A stretch of 64,000 nt of DNA from Termitomyces sp. T153 (lineage: Eukaryota > Basidiomycota > Agaricomycetes > Agaricales > Lyophyllaceae): positions 558,001 through 622,000 of the forward strand of contig JACKQL020000011.1 in assembly GCA_018296165.2 (NCBI GenBank). The letters run 5' to 3'. This document shows, piece after piece, positions 22,928-34,623 of this stretch. A program made the translations under genes and the position numbers. The notes below the pieces were generated by a model. The model did not search any database and was not told the DNA's origin. It worked only from the letters and a program-made list of their open reading frames with translations. The stretch's first letter is position 1, and each line of letters opens with the position of its first letter.

Positions 22928-25900
22928 TTAAAGGCCATCCCAGGTAAGGACTCCAGTCAACTCAATATTCTGAGTCAATCGAACATCTGCTGACGACGCA
23001 GCAACGAGGACCTTGAACTTGCCTCCTTCCGCAATCCAGTGTACAGCTCGGTCGTCATAGAATCCTAATGCTTCTCTATCAAGTTGAAGTGTCACCTTCT
23101 TGGTTTCTCCAGGTTGGAGATCGACTTTGATGAAAGCTTTGAGTTCCTTGATTGGGCGAGGTAGCGACGATACTTCATCCGTGATATAAATCTGGGCAAT
23201 TTCTCGACCCTGGACATCCCCTGTATTTTCGACGTCGAATGTTACGGTAAATGTCCCGTCAGATGAGATGTCCGAAGCAACGAGATTAGAATACTTGAAC
23301 TGAGTGTAAGAGAGACCAAATCCGAATGGAAAGAGGGGAGCAATTTTCTTGACTTCAAAGCCACGGTAGCCGACAAAAATCCCCTGGGATCAAAGTTGAG
23401 GAAAGACAAAAGATCCTCTTTACATCGTCTTACCTCGTTATATAAGACTTTCCCATATTCTTGCCCCTTGTGTCCGTATGACGGGTAAGAAGGCGAATCC
23501 TCCAAGCGCTTACTGTTGGAATCGAGAATTCTTGCGTCAGCGGTGAGATCTTACTGATCTGGGCTGGGCTTACGGGAATGTCAAGGGGAGCTTCCCGGAA
23601 GGATTAACCTTGCCGAACAGGACATCCGCTAATCCGTTTCCTAGTTCATCGCCACCATAAAATGCCTGAATGGAGATCCTGAGTGATACAACAGTGGAGG
23701 TGGCTCACGGACCTCACCTGGAGAACTGTGCTTGCTTGGTCAATCCAAGGCATTGCTACGGGTGTACCTGACTGATTAACAACGACGGTGTTAGGATTGG
23801 CGCGAAGAACCTGGCTGACGAGCTCGTTTGTGAGACCGGGAAGCCTGTGTCAGTAATAGGTCAAATTTCTATTTGAACTTGAATAAGGATCCCATACTCC
23901 ATATCAGTTCGATCAAACCCTTCGCTTTCCCAACTAGTAGGATAGATCAAGAACTGAAAAGAAAGCTAGATCGGACCTAACGCACTCGTGATTGAGACCA
24001 ACGACCAGGATAGCAGCTGTCGGATTGGGGGTTGAATCCAGAAAGTATGCTATAGTCGGGCGAGACGCCTACCATCTGCGTCTTTCGCAAGCTTGACGGC
24101 ATCCGTTATGCCTTCGTCTGCTGAAATTTGGCGCATTCCTCCCAAGCGCACGCCACCCCAGCAAACAAAAGGACTGCCTCGAGCAGCAAACTCAGCGTTG
24201 CTCAGCCTAAGTTCCAAGTCATATGTACGTCCAGCCTTCAGATCCTTCACAACAGCCCGTACATCGGATGTCCCTAAACCAAAGAATGATTTCCCAGGGA
24301 CCGGTTCGCTGAGGTCAATAATGAGTTTCTGATCGAGGAAAAGATTTCCACGACCCGCGATACTGAGACCGAGCTCCCAGTCGCCGTCTTGATCAGGCGA
24401 GAATTTGGCAGTAAACTATAAGACTAAGATTGAGAGGTTGTTGCAGAGTATGTCACAAGGTACTTACCCTCATCCAGCAGACTGAATTGACTTTGCTCTC
24501 ATCCTACGTAGCGCAACGTAAGTGTTCAAGAAATCAGATTCCAAGAAGTCACCGCTCACAATCCCATCCATCATGAAACAATTTGTCTCAGATGTCGGAG
24601 TTGACCAGACCGCCGGCTTCAAGGGAGACAAGAAGTTGGGAGTTGTGGTGGTATAGTCTGAAGAGGGTGATTCATTCCAAAACTCTATGAATAAACCAGA
24701 TCGACCGTTCGGTTGTTGGACATAAGGATTGAGGAGAGGGAGATATTTGTGTGAAGTAGCCCCGATAGTGTACGTGACTGATCCACCAAGTTCTTTGACT
24801 GCAGAAGTTATACCCTCAAGTGGAGAGACCGTTGAAGTAGATAGGAGCCGCGCAGAGCCTCCACCTGAAGTCATCGCATATTTAGCATTGGGTCCAATCA
24901 CAGCTATTTTATTAACATTTCGGAGCGGAAGAAGCTTCTTATCGTTTTTCAGAAGGACAATAGCATCTGCAGCGGCTGTTCGCAGAATCTGACGGATTTC
25001 AGGAGAGTTGAATGTTTCTTCAGGTCCGTTGAAAGGAATACCTGAGGCATGCGCGTGTTTGATCAGCTCCAGAACCTGTGATGGGGAACAATTAAGTAGT
25101 TTGGAATCGCAACTTGCATTGCTAAAATATATCATACTTTTCGGACTCGAACATCGATATCTTCAGGGAAAAGCTTCTCAGCAATGATAGAACGTTCAAG
25201 GGCTTTTCCACGGAAAGGTGAGGGTCCGCTGTTGAATCATATACATAAGTGATTATACGTGAAACTTGTCGCACTTTTACGTACGGCATCTCCAAATCGA
25301 GCCCGGCTTTGATAGCTTCGACAGTGCTGTAGACGCCAGTCCAGTCACTCATAACCAACCCTGTTGTTAATTGCGATTTACATGTGAAACACAGCAAAAA
25401 AACCAAAGCAGACCTTGATAGCCCCATTCCTTTTAAAAAAGGGTTAGCACTCAGATAATAAAGATTCGAAAAGACCATTACTTTTCTAAGGATATCGTCC
25501 AGCAATCTTTTGTTCTCGGAAACATGAAGACCGTTGACACGATTGTACCTAAAAACTTCCATTGAGGGTACAACATACCAAGTTTTTCTAATACACACGA
25601 GCTCATCAAAGCCCAGGGATTTGCATTCTTGATAGCAATTTGGAAAGGCTTCAAGTATATCTCACGTAGAGCCCGTTCGCTAACCTCACCTTAGAATAGA
25701 ATATCATCAAGGTCACCTCTGTATCGGTCGAAAAATACAAAAGACGTACTACTGATGGAGAACCTGGGGATGTTCCCAGAGATGAACTTAGCTCTTGAGG
25801 AATATCATGTTATGCATTCATACCTCTGGAACTCTTGGTCATTTGCGACGTAGTGCTTGATAGTAGCACTGACACCCTTGGATTGAAGTCCATTGATGTA

Positions 25901-26499
25901 CGCGGCTGCGATCGTTCCGTTCAAGTGGGGATCTTCCGAAAAAGATTCGAAGCCACGTCCTCCTAGAGGAGAGCGTTGTGTGTTGACGGTAGGTGCGAGA
26001 AGAACATGAGTTCCTACAGAGACTGGGATAAGCCTTTGTGTCATAAGAGGTTGAAGATTGAGGACCTTTGGCTCGGCATTCATCTCCAAGTGCTTCGCCA
26101 ACTCTGTGAGCCAGTTCAATGTCGAAGGAAGATCCTAATCCAGTCGATGCCGGGAAGCAGTTGGACGGGACTCCGTTGAAGACTAGATATCATCTCACGA
26201 GATTAGCAGTGGTGAGAAGATGAGTGAATCTTTACATCGCGTGCCACGGACACCGTTGGGGCCTGCTGGAGTCAGCGCACGTGCAAAACTGAGAGAAGAA
26301 CTCTACCGTCACTAAGCCGCATCGAAGGAACTCCAGCCTCTGGAACGGGTTCAGTATGCCACCATCCCTATAGGTTGGATAGATGATCAATCAATCTGCA
26401 GCACACGGCTGAACCTCTCACAAGACCAGTCAATAGTTTGATTTTGTTGGGCAGTGACAATTTGGCGAGTGTTGCATCGACATCGAATTCAGTAGACAT
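22928..26499 (-). CDS. Glycoside hydrolase family 3 beta-glucosidase with PA14 domain (intracellular type)
   Basis: GH3 beta-glucosidases hydrolyse cellobiose and other beta-glucosides by a retaining mechanism with an Asp nucleophile. The start at 26,499 gives [20 protein letters not shown], with no signal peptide, so a cytosolic enzyme is likely. Many short introns split the gene. Landmarks from N to [21 protein letters not shown] and [12 protein letters not shown] (about 26,000-25,830), nucleophile motif [13 protein letters not shown] (about 25,340), second domain ([30 protein letters not shown]), PA14 insert ([16 protein letters not shown], about 24,690), [12 protein letters not shown] and [14 protein letters not shown] (about 23,320), and a fibronectin III-like end with [20 protein letters not shown], finishing LTWDGL-stop at 22,928. 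All expected domains are present and I saw no break. Confidence 0.92.
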
Positions 26500-26971
26500 G
26501 ATGATTGTGGAAATCGAAGCGGCAGACGTAAGTCTCTACCAGGAAATCAAAGAACTTTATATCTCGGGTATATGTCGGATCATTGATAGTCACAGGTACA
26601 CTGCGTCGTTATAATTCTAAAGGAGGAGTTCTTCGTTCCAAATACTGTTCAAGTCTGTCCCTTTTAGATCATTCCAATAAAACCAAGTGGAACCACTAAA
26701 GAATTTGTTTCTCTGCGCTACAAAGATGTGAGGTGGAGCTGGAAGGTCTGGGAAAGACAGGCTACGACATGACGGTTTGGGTCTAAATTGTATTTACTCA
26801 AGTTTACGCGACGCGACTCATCACGTGCAAAGTAGATCTCAAGTTTCCTCCATCCAACGGTGTCATTCGCGATCCATCCAAAAATTGCTCAAAAGACAAT
26901 TGCGAACGCACGGAATATATTCTTGAGAAGTTCCGGTGAATTTGGACTACAATTAGAGGCTCGCATGTGCA
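26500..26971. promoter_or_regulatory. Divergent intergenic region between GH3 and RNF220-like genes
   Basis: A 472-bp spacer separates two divergent start codons, so it must hold both promoters. No TATA box or named operator could be assigned with confidence. Confidence 0.4.
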
Positions 26972-28496
26972 ATGGCCGTCTCAATGTCGTCAAAGTGCGT
27001 CTAGCTGGACATACCTGATCGATCGTAAACATTTACGAACTTGGTTATCCCCAGAGGTAAGAAAAGAGCATATCTCGAAGACCAAGAAGCTTTATCGTCT
27101 CACTCTCCTGCCCCCACCGCCGGCTCGAGTACCCCAAAGGTGAAGAAACGTACGTAGGTGACTACCACGCGTTGTCTACGATTAACGCGAAGTTCTTGGA
27201 AAGCCAAACGCGCAGAGACAAGAGTTTGTCCAGTCTGCGATGAAGTTCTTCCTGTTCGCCTGCTCGCTACGCATGCTGAGTTGGAGTCGCAGCGACTGAA
27301 GGCTATATTTGACCAAGTCGGGTCATCGGAGGCAATTTATGAAGAGCCAGATTATGGGTAAGTCAACCTTTTTATACCCGACACCTTTCTGATCATCCTT
27401 AGTCCTGGGCCAAGCTTACGAAGCGCGAGGTCCTCTCAGAAAGTTCGAAAGCCAGGAAATGCTGGCACAACGCAAGAGGCGGAAAAGACAATTCAAGCTA
27501 TTAAACGCCATCGAAAACAACGACATACTCAGTTTCGGGAATTGGGTCGCGAAGATGAGAGAGGGAAGGAGAATCTATCACGGGCACAAGAAATTGTCTG
27601 TCCTATGTGCTTGACCACTGTTAGGGGTGACCAGGACGTTTTAGACGCTCATGTTGATGCATGTTTGGCGAACGAAAGTAGGAGGTTGGAGGAGGAGACG
27701 CTTCGCGCCTTGGAAGAACAAGCACCGGCAGACGAAGTTTGGGAAGAGTCGGTTCACGTAGATGGAGTTGCTGGTCATGTTGGCAGTGTCAGAGGTGTGT
27801 AACGCTCTTGCCGCCGATTACTGAAAACGTGGTTGATCATGATAACAGGGACTGGTTTTCACACCCGCAACCGCGACGAGCAAGACATAGAAGACGACGT
27901 GGACATAGATGGAGATGATGGCTTTGGAGACATCCAATTCACAGAAGGAGACGTTTTGCCGATCTCTTCTTCCCGTGAAGAGGTGAATGAAGACGACGAC
28001 GTGGAAATCGAGGGAAATGATGAGGAAAGTCGTGCGCAACGGACACAACAAACATTGCGTGATCTCATTGCTGAAGGGAGGGTAGTGCGGAATGCGTCTG
28101 GTACGGAACTGGACAAGACTAAAGCCAAGATGGAGGAGGTTTTGGGGTTGAGCGAAACGGACAAAATGGACCTCGCAATTTTGGCAGCCAAAAAGCGTGG
28201 TGACAAAGGTTCCATGATTACTGCACTCGAGAACAAAATCAAGCAACTGGTGAGATTAATGTGTTGTCGATAAACTGCATATCTTGAAGAATTTGTAGGA
28301 GTCGATGCGCGTCGCGCCATCAACATCGCTGCTTTGTCGAATATGCATTGACCCTTACAATGAACCGACAGTCTCGACGGGATGCTGGCACACTTGCTGC
28401 CGCGAATGTTGGCTGCGCTGTCTTGGTTCAACAAGGCTCTGCCCTATATGCAAACGTATAACTGGCGCGTCCGATCTCAGAAGAATCTATCTATAA
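26972..28496 (+). CDS. RNF220-like RING-finger E3 ubiquitin ligase
   Basis: Exons 26,972-26,994, 27,055-27,153, 27,193-27,357, 27,403-27,794, 27,849-28,249 and 28,299-28,496 give 425 residues. The protein has an N-terminal basic stretch (SKGKKRAYLEDQEA), a CPVCDEVLPVRLLATHAELE Cys/His motif, a second CPMCLTTVRG...DAHVDAC motif, an acidic centre, and a C-terminal RING (CRICIDPYNEPTVSTGCWHT, then C-C, then CPIC). The very end, ITGASDLRRIYL, closely resembles the end of animal RNF220, which supports this assignment over a generic RING protein. The third intron region uses a 39-bp intron (27,154-27,192), short even for this genome. Likely a nuclear or cytosolic E3; substrate unknown. Confidence 0.85.
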
Positions 28497-28937
28497 CTTG
28501 TCTCTTTTTAAATGTTCAGGTCTGATCAATACGATCACCTCTCCTCATGGTAGGGAAGTATCTACATCGCCACTTGTATAACTTGCTTGGTCGATACTCC
28601 ATGGATCTCAACCATCTTCAGAAGCCAGGCGAATCGATACCAAATTTCTTAGCGCCGAACCGCGAATCTCCAGCAAGATTCATATCGAGAGACGTCAAGT
28701 CTTGAAAGCTCCCTGCTTACTCCCCGCCAACCACACAATGTCATCTTTCATAGGCATTGTTGATCCTGTATTTTGTTATGGTTTGGTCATCTTGCAACAT
28801 AAAATTAAAATTGTCTTGTCTTCAGAATATAAAACATTAGACCCCTAGGGGCTCCCACAAGTCAACATGGTCACAAAGAAATGGAGTGACGCAAGATGAA
28901 GATATCAGTCTGAAGCGATAAAACGCGAGGATGCTAC
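28497..28937. other. Intergenic region downstream of the RING gene
   Basis: No coding sequence, tRNA or repeat was recognised; it probably contains the 3' UTR of the RING gene. Confidence 0.4.
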
Positions 28938-29130
28938 TTAAACATCACAGTCGATATACTCGACACCTGCGACTTTGGCTCCACAATCGCTGCAGCTGAT
29001 CAAACGTCCCTTCAATGAGTTGGCTTTATAGAATCAGGTTCAAGAGAAATCCCTTTTCTAGAGCAATCGCATCCGCAGTAGGAAAGTTTGAGGCATTCAA
29101 CGTAACTTCGTGGAGTATCCAAACTTGCTA
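28938..29130 (-). pseudogene. Possible 3' part of a small Cys-motif gene, frame broken
   Basis: Reading down to a TAA at 28,938-28,940, the minus strand encodes ANSLKGRLISCSDCGAKVAG followed by VEYIDCDV. A second conserved-looking stretch, EVTLNASNFPTADAIALEKG followed by FLLNLI, lies immediately upstream in a different frame. A one-base slip would join them. CxxC plus the acidic terminus look protein-like, but I cannot name the family, and no upstream exons or start were found. It may be a pseudogene, or a real small gene with an intron I failed to place. Confidence 0.3.
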
Positions 29131-29568
29131 GACACTGAGTTTATAGTGAATCGGTCCACTCATCTTAAGCGTACTGGCCAAACAATCTTCATGTACGACT
29201 TGTATACCAATCTACACCATATGATCCTATTAGTTACTCGTTCGTTCTCAATCATAAAACAAATGAGGAAGGAAAAAATCATATCTGGCCTTGTCAAGTC
29301 CTCATGTAAGCGTAACCAGATAAACCAGGACCGAACGGCGGTTACACCAGGGCTGCGCATCACACCACAATTGCAGGTGAGTCAGGGTGCACCAGGTGTA
29401 CCACCACGACATATAAAATCATGTATTGTAAAGGTCAATAGAATGGAACTCACAAGCAGCAAGTAATGCAGGTAGAAGAATTGGGTCAGACGAAAGACTG
29501 CAGGGGCTATCTGTTGAGCGTGAAAGCAGTCTATTTTGATGCTAGCATTAAGCTAATATACAAGGGGT
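29131..29568. other. Intergenic, with weak minus-strand coding-like stretches
   Basis: Fragments such as IAPAVFRLTQFFYLHYLLL (minus, near 29,510-29,455), followed by a good GTGAGT donor, hint at a tiny membrane-protein gene, but no complete exon chain could be built. Confidence 0.25.
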
Positions 29569-29890
29569 TTATGCAAGGGGGCTGATCAACCTGTCCGAGT
29601 GAGGTCGTCAGTAAGAGAAGGGCACTTGAGGTAAAGGTTACGCACTTGATGAGTGATGGTTGCGGGTTACTACGTGTGAAGCCAACATAGATGATGAGAG
29701 GTATCCAGCCGTAGTGAAGGACGTTCTATAGGGCGGACATTGGATGAGTACGGTGTCACCACGTCTCTGGTTGCAGAAACATACACGGCCAATTTCGATG
29801 ACCTTTGCAATTCTTTCCTATGGGCAATGGCTGAGTACAATGATGGGTGTGTAAACCTTGAAGACGCACCCTATTCTCTTCAGACGGCAT
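29569..29890 (-). CDS. tom7: TOM7, small subunit of the mitochondrial outer-membrane translocase
   Basis: Tom7 is a single-pass outer-membrane protein that modulates assembly and dynamics of the TOM import complex. Four tiny exons, 29,890-29,870, 29,817-29,785, 29,725-29,646 and 29,590-29,569, join with intact GT-AG introns of 52, 59 and 55 bp into a 51-residue protein. It begins MPSEENRERIAKVIEIG, carries the hallmark segment HYGWIPLIIYVGFTRSNPQP and ends SLIKLISPLA, which is the typical Tom7 layout of a short cytosolic helix, one membrane segment and a conserved tail. Length fits the family (50-60 residues). It is divergent from eIF3f, with 122 bp between the start codons. No single exon is long enough to stand out as an open frame. 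Confidence 0.93.
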
Positions 29891-30012
29891 TGGAAAGGAA
29901 AGCTAGTTTTTTTGAGAGTGGTAGGACAAGTAAAAGACACGTGCGGCAATTGCCGAGTAACATTTTCGGAATTTTGGAGACCTGCCCGCTACAACAGCGA
30001 ACACCAAAAAAG
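29891..30012. promoter_or_regulatory. Shared divergent promoter region of tom7 and eIF3f
   Basis: Only 122 bp lie between the tom7 ATG (minus, 29,890) and the eIF3f ATG (plus, 30,013), so the two transcripts must start within or overlap this spacer. No TATA element was seen. Confidence 0.5.
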
Positions 30013-31214
30013 ATGCCTCTGGGCCCATCATCCTCTGCAGTGCACATCCACACGCCCTCTACCGCGTCTGCGTCCAATGTCCCGTGCGCCATCACTTTTT
30101 TCCCCGAAACCAAATAAAGGCCTGCGTATTAATCGAAATTTCTAGGCGAACACCAACAAGTGTGACAGTCCACCCCGTCGCCCTATTCTCGATTCTCGAC
30201 CACTACCTTCGTCGTGGAGATAATCAACCTAGAGTGATTGGCACGCTTCTTGGGACGCGGACGGACACCGAGGTCGAGGTCAAGTCTGCGTTTGCGGTGC
30301 TACACAGCGAGACTAGCGAGCAGGTTGCCGTGGACATGGACTACCATCGGGGAGTGTATGATCTGCACCATAAGATCAACCCGAAAGAGGTCATCGTTGG
30401 ATGGTGTGTGATTCCTTTTTTTTCGCTTGCTGTACGCGAACTGCGTATGAATTTGGCCATGACATGTTTTTAGGTACTCGACTGGATCGAACCTTAACAC
30501 GTACTCTGCGCTTATCCAAAACTTTTACACGCAAGAAACTACACCCAACCCGGCAATTCACATTGCGATCAACACAGGTGTAGAAGAAGGTGAAAGAGCT
30601 GGTGTCTCTGCATACGTTAGGTATTGTGATCCCTCACTTTTTAAGAACAAAAAAACCCCTCGCTCTTTCTAAAATCATTCTACAGCTCCCCCGTCGGCGT
30701 CTTCCCCAAACCCGAAAACTGCGTCTTCGTACCCGTACCTGTCGAGATCCGTTTCCTGGATGCAGAACGCAGTGGCCGTAAGATCCTCTCTTTCCCCCCT
30801 TCAACCGAACTAAAACACTCATTTCTCGCCGTAGTCGATCTACTAGCAAAAACTGCAGCTTTGCCAAACGCATCATCTAACCAACCCGTATCTGACCTGG
30901 AGATACTAGAACAATCCATCAACACCGTCCAGACTATGCTCGACCGTGTCCTGACTTATGTCCAGGCCGTTCTATCGGGAGAAGTGAAAGGCGACCCTGC
31001 GATCGGGCGCTACCTCATGGATACGCTGGGTGCTAGCACAAACAATCTCGACAAGAGCGGGTTCAACGCTAGCCTCCAGGTATGAATTATATTTCCCCAA
31101 ATGGTATATCGTCTAAAGATGAACCAGGATACCCTTATGATATCGTACCTTGCCAACCTCGTACGGTCCCAAGCAGAAGTATCGTCCAGATTAGCTCTTA
31201 CTGCGACATCATGA
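30013..31214 (+). CDS. eif3f: Eukaryotic translation initiation factor 3 subunit F (MPN domain)
   Basis: eIF3f is a non-catalytic MPN-domain subunit of the eIF3 complex, which helps the 40S ribosome recruit mRNA. Six exons (30,013-30,071, 30,146-30,403, 30,474-30,620, 30,686-30,777, 30,835-31,079, 31,128-31,214) give 295 residues. The start [20 protein letters not shown] joins directly to [20 protein letters not shown]. The MPN domain follows ([31 protein letters not shown]), then the C-terminal MitMem-type helices ([29 protein letters not shown]), ending LALTATS. The start is supported by the match of both N-terminal segments to the family and by the 74-bp intron that joins them. The stop lies 74 bp from the convergent UreF stop. 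Confidence 0.95.
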
Positions 31215-31288
31215 TCAATATACGTCTTGACCGTTTTGTTTGTTTTTTTTTGTCTCCGGGCCAGAGAGTCTGGGAGCGGATTCTTTGG

Positions 31289-32253
31289 TTAACTGTTGAA
31301 TATGCGGGAATGTTGTAAGTCATGGCGGGCAGCAAGGATTTCTCCAAGAGGCCATGTATTTGCGGGACCTTGTATCATCTCATCAAAGTCATTTGTAGTT
31401 GATTCCTCCTCTAAGAGACCTGAGCGTAAATCCCTGCATCGCACGGCTTCGCGTGCGATCATGGGTCTGATCGTGTGCATTAGTAGCTGTTGTGCGAGGT
31501 AGGGCCCTATATGGTTGAGACGGACAGCTGCGGAGAGGAGACTACGCGCGTGCAGAAAAAGATGGAGGTACCGAGAACGTTCTTCAACATATAAAATCAA
31601 TAGAATTCTATTCAACTTCTACATCGGCGCGGAAAGGATAACAGACCTGATGATAACCCCAGAGCCGCAGTGAGAGCGCCCCAGCATACCGGTAGATGAG
31701 CGTACGTTTCCTCTCTTCTCGCCATCAGCTTGAACTTGTCGAGCAAGTCCATCAAATGGGGATTTTGGTCGCAGTCTGAATATTCTGCGGCTGATGATGA
31801 TGATGATGATGGGGAAGGCCGAGAGAAACCTCTGGAGTAGAGTGTGAGCAGAGCTATTCCCTGTGATTTGGAAGCTCGTCTCGTAACATGATTGAGTGTC
31901 ATCACGTCGTATAAATCATCAAGAGCGGCTAAACCTTTCAGAGCCTTGTTGATGCTATCGTCGTCCCCTTTTGTCGTGTTTTCCGAATGCTGCTGCTGCT
32001 TGAAGGATTCGACGACCCGATGTCCATCAGAAACGAACGGAAGGGCGCTGCGTGCGTAGGCTCCTAAACTGTCCTGGACAAAGTTGGTGATTGTGGACGT
32101 AGAGGAGGTTGATGAGAAACCGTGCTTGAGGTAGGACTCGAGACCTGAGGACGCAACGAAGGATCCCGTGGGGAGGTTGCTGTCTGAGAGGAGCAATAAG
32201 ATGTAGGCCTCGTTGTCAATGTCAGTATCGGCGTCGTTGCCGTTGTCGTCCAT
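31289..32253 (-). CDS. ureF: Urease accessory protein UreF
   Basis: UreF works with UreD/H and the GTPase UreG to deliver nickel to apo-urease in the cytosol. Two exons, 32,253-31,647 and 31,581-31,289, give 299 residues. The N-terminal block YILLLLSDSNLPTGSFVASS and SGLESYLKHGF is the family signature; VCWGALTAALGLSS and the C-terminal FLHARSLLSAAVRLNHIGPY and TWPLGEILAARHDLQHSRIF are equally diagnostic. A poly-Ser tract from a (GAT)n run lies near 31,797-31,812. I chose ATG 32,253 because homologues begin just before the acidic DNEAYILLLL segment; an upstream ATG at 32,310 is in frame and possible. Divergent from AFG1, 158 bp away. Confidence 0.93.
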
Positions 32254-32411
32254 CCGAGTCACCTTGTAGACGGCCGGGAAAAAGGGAGATCCGAACCGCC
32301 GGTCGATCATTATTCTCCTTTTCAGGTTTCGATGGCCAGGCGGCCGTCTCTTGCTCGTCGCTTACTGCCAGCAATTGGACTGGGTGCCACGGTGATTCGA
32401 AGATTTTCACG
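32254..32411. promoter_or_regulatory. Divergent promoter region of ureF and AFG1
   Basis: A 158-bp spacer between two divergent start codons. If ureF starts at 32,310 the spacer shrinks to about 100 bp. No motif was assigned. Confidence 0.4.
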
Positions 32412-34298
32412 ATGAAACCTACTAGTACGCGGACCGTTGTCATTTTCACCCTGCGGCGGCGGCGGCAGCCGCTGCAGCTCAGAGTATCGACCGTCGTTCA
32501 TCGACATCTCCGTCCGGTTCCTGGCGCAATCACACGAAGATTCAACTCGTCGTTGGCTGTTGAGGCGAGTTCATGTGGGCCGCGCAACGTCGAGCATTCT
32601 TTGTTTGGGACTCGCGGTGCGTCCACAGCAGGTACTTTTCATATAATACTACATTCTTTCTTTCGCTCACTCGGATCAAAGGCGTGACGCCTATGGGCGA
32701 ATACCAGAAACTTAACGCGAGTGGAGCGTTGCGAGGCGACGAACACCAGACGCGGATTATACAAAAACTACAGGATTTGCACGACAAACTAATCGACTAT
32801 AACCCTCCCAAGATACCAGAACTAACCCAGTCAAACTCTCTCGTGCGCTATTAATTGATTAATATCTTGGTAACATAAGCTCACCGTCTTAGCTATCCCG
32901 CCTCTTCACGCGGAACGTGCAACTCCCGACTTGTCCTCCGAAGAATGCGCCAAATGGATTATACCTGTATGGTGATGTCGGAACTGGGAAGACGATGTTG
33001 ATGGATCTATTTTATAAGACGCTTCCTGGGTCCATTACGCGGAAACGAAGAGTGCATTTTCATGCTTTCATGATCGACGTTCATAAGCGCGTGCACGCGG
33101 CAAAGATTGCGATGGGATTTAATGGGGGCGACCCGATTTTGCCTGTTGCGAGGGATTTGGCGAATGAGGCTTGCGTTTTGTGTTTTGATGAGTTTCAGGT
33201 GCTTCAGGACTCTCTATTTTGATGGATATGTGTCTTATGGAGTTTGAGGTTACTGACATTGCAGATGCGATGATACTTCGACGGCTGTTGGAGTCGATGG
33301 TGAATTTCGGTGTTGTGTGTGTGATGACATCAAAGTGAGCAGATTGTTGCACACTGGGTGTAGACTGACGACTCTTCTAGCCGACATCCAGATGATCTCT
33401 ACAAGAACGGAATACAGCGATCGAGCTTTGTTCCTGCAATTGAGCTCATCAAGTCTCATTTCGAGGTTACGGACCTCGATTCTGGAACTGGTTGGTCGTC
33501 AGATGGTAATGGAGCCTGTTCTGACTGTCACGCTAGACTATCGACGGATACCACGGGCACTCTCTCATGTCTACTACGACCCTCTGACAGCAGAAAATGC
33601 GAGGGAGATTGATAAAGTGTTCAGGGCACTCACGGGTGCAGATCCCGTGATTCATAACCGAACGCTGAATACATGGGGAAGGACGATCACGATACCCGAG
33701 AGCACGAGCGAGATTGCCAAGTTTAGATTCGACGAGCTTTGTGGCCAGCCGTTGAGCGCTGCAGACTATCTAGAGGTTACGAAGAAGTTTGGAACGATAT
33801 TCGTGCTGGATGTGCCCAAGATGGGATTGGACAGCAAGGACAAGGTGAGGTTTTCGTTTTGATGTTGTGTCCGTCTAAGAGTTTGCAGGCTAGGAGGTTC
33901 ATTACGTTTATTGATGGTCTGTGGTACTTTTTTGTCTGAAGAGTACGAGTGCTGATTGGTTGTAGCGTGTTACGAGAGCCATGTTTGTCTCTCTTGACGT
34001 TTTTGGATCGAGCTGACGTTTTGCAGACGAAACTGTTCGTGACATCAGAAGTGCCGATACACAGGGTCTTTTCGGACGACGGCTCGAAGCCAGTGTCGGA
34101 CCACATGCGGAGTGTGATGGATGATCTCGTGAGTGCATTTGAAGCTGAAAGACGTGTGACTGAGCCGGACCGCAGGGACTGTCGGGGGAGGTTGTGGGGT
34201 CGAGCTCGATGTTTACGGGAGAAGAGGAGGTGTTTGCGTTTGCGCGTGCGTGTTCGCGGCTTGTAGAGATGGGAAGTCGGGAGTGGAGTAGACATTGA
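32412..34298 (+). CDS. AFG1: AFG1-like mitochondrial AAA-type ATPase (LACE1/AFG1L family)
   Basis: AFG1/LACE1 is a mitochondrial P-loop ATPase involved in quality control of respiratory-chain subunits. Ten exons between 32,412 and 34,298 join to 486 residues, including a 28-nt and a 17-nt micro-exon (33,889-33,916 and 33,966-33,982). The N-terminus is rich in Arg and lacks acidic residues (TRTVVIFTLRRRRQPLQLRV), as in a mitochondrial presequence. Walker A is GDVGTGKT near residue 150 and Walker B is CVLCFDEFQVTD near residue 225; then MTSNRHPDDLYKNG, FVLDVPKMGLDSKDKARRFI and the characteristic end MFTGEEEVFAFARACSRLVE with MGSREW. The last intron (34,129-34,175) is needed to reach this ending. 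Confidence 0.94.
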
Positions 34299-34309
34299 TA
34301 GTGGTATTG

Positions 34310-34620
34310 TGATAAATGTGACTAATAGCAGACGATTTAACAGTTGTGTCGTCAAGTAAATAAATTGATCGTGGCCACTGTGACAAATAAACCTGGATGG
34401 GCGCGTACAATATTTGCAGCTGCGGCAGTCGTGCGTGACCACTGTGACTAATAGACTTGGATGGCAGACGATTTCGCAGTTGTCCACTGTGACTAATAGA
34501 CCTGGATGGCACTTGATCGTGACCAGTGTGACAAATAAACCTGGATGGCACTACCGCCTGCGACGGGGTACAACACAATGACCGATTTGCAGCTGCGGCA
34601 GACAATTTCGCAGCTGTCGT
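34310..34620. repeat. Degenerate direct repeats upstream of the SNF5/SFH1 gene
   Basis: A unit close to CACTGTGACTAATAGACCTG followed by GATGGC recurs about five times (near 34,316, 34,377, 34,440, 34,477 and 34,516), with variants GACAAATAAACCTGG. Interspersed is a second word, CAGACGATTTCGCAGTTGT (near 34,332, 34,463, 34,598). The array fills almost the whole space between AFG1 and the next gene, so it lies in the promoter or 5' UTR. Function unknown. Confidence 0.65.
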
Positions 34621-34623
34621 CGT

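Noticed and set aside
29740..30117. 125-residue plus-strand open frame upstream of eIF3f
   Set aside because: It lies antisense to tom7 exons 1 and 2 and merely contains the first eIF3f exon in frame; no family resemblance upstream of the eIF3f start.
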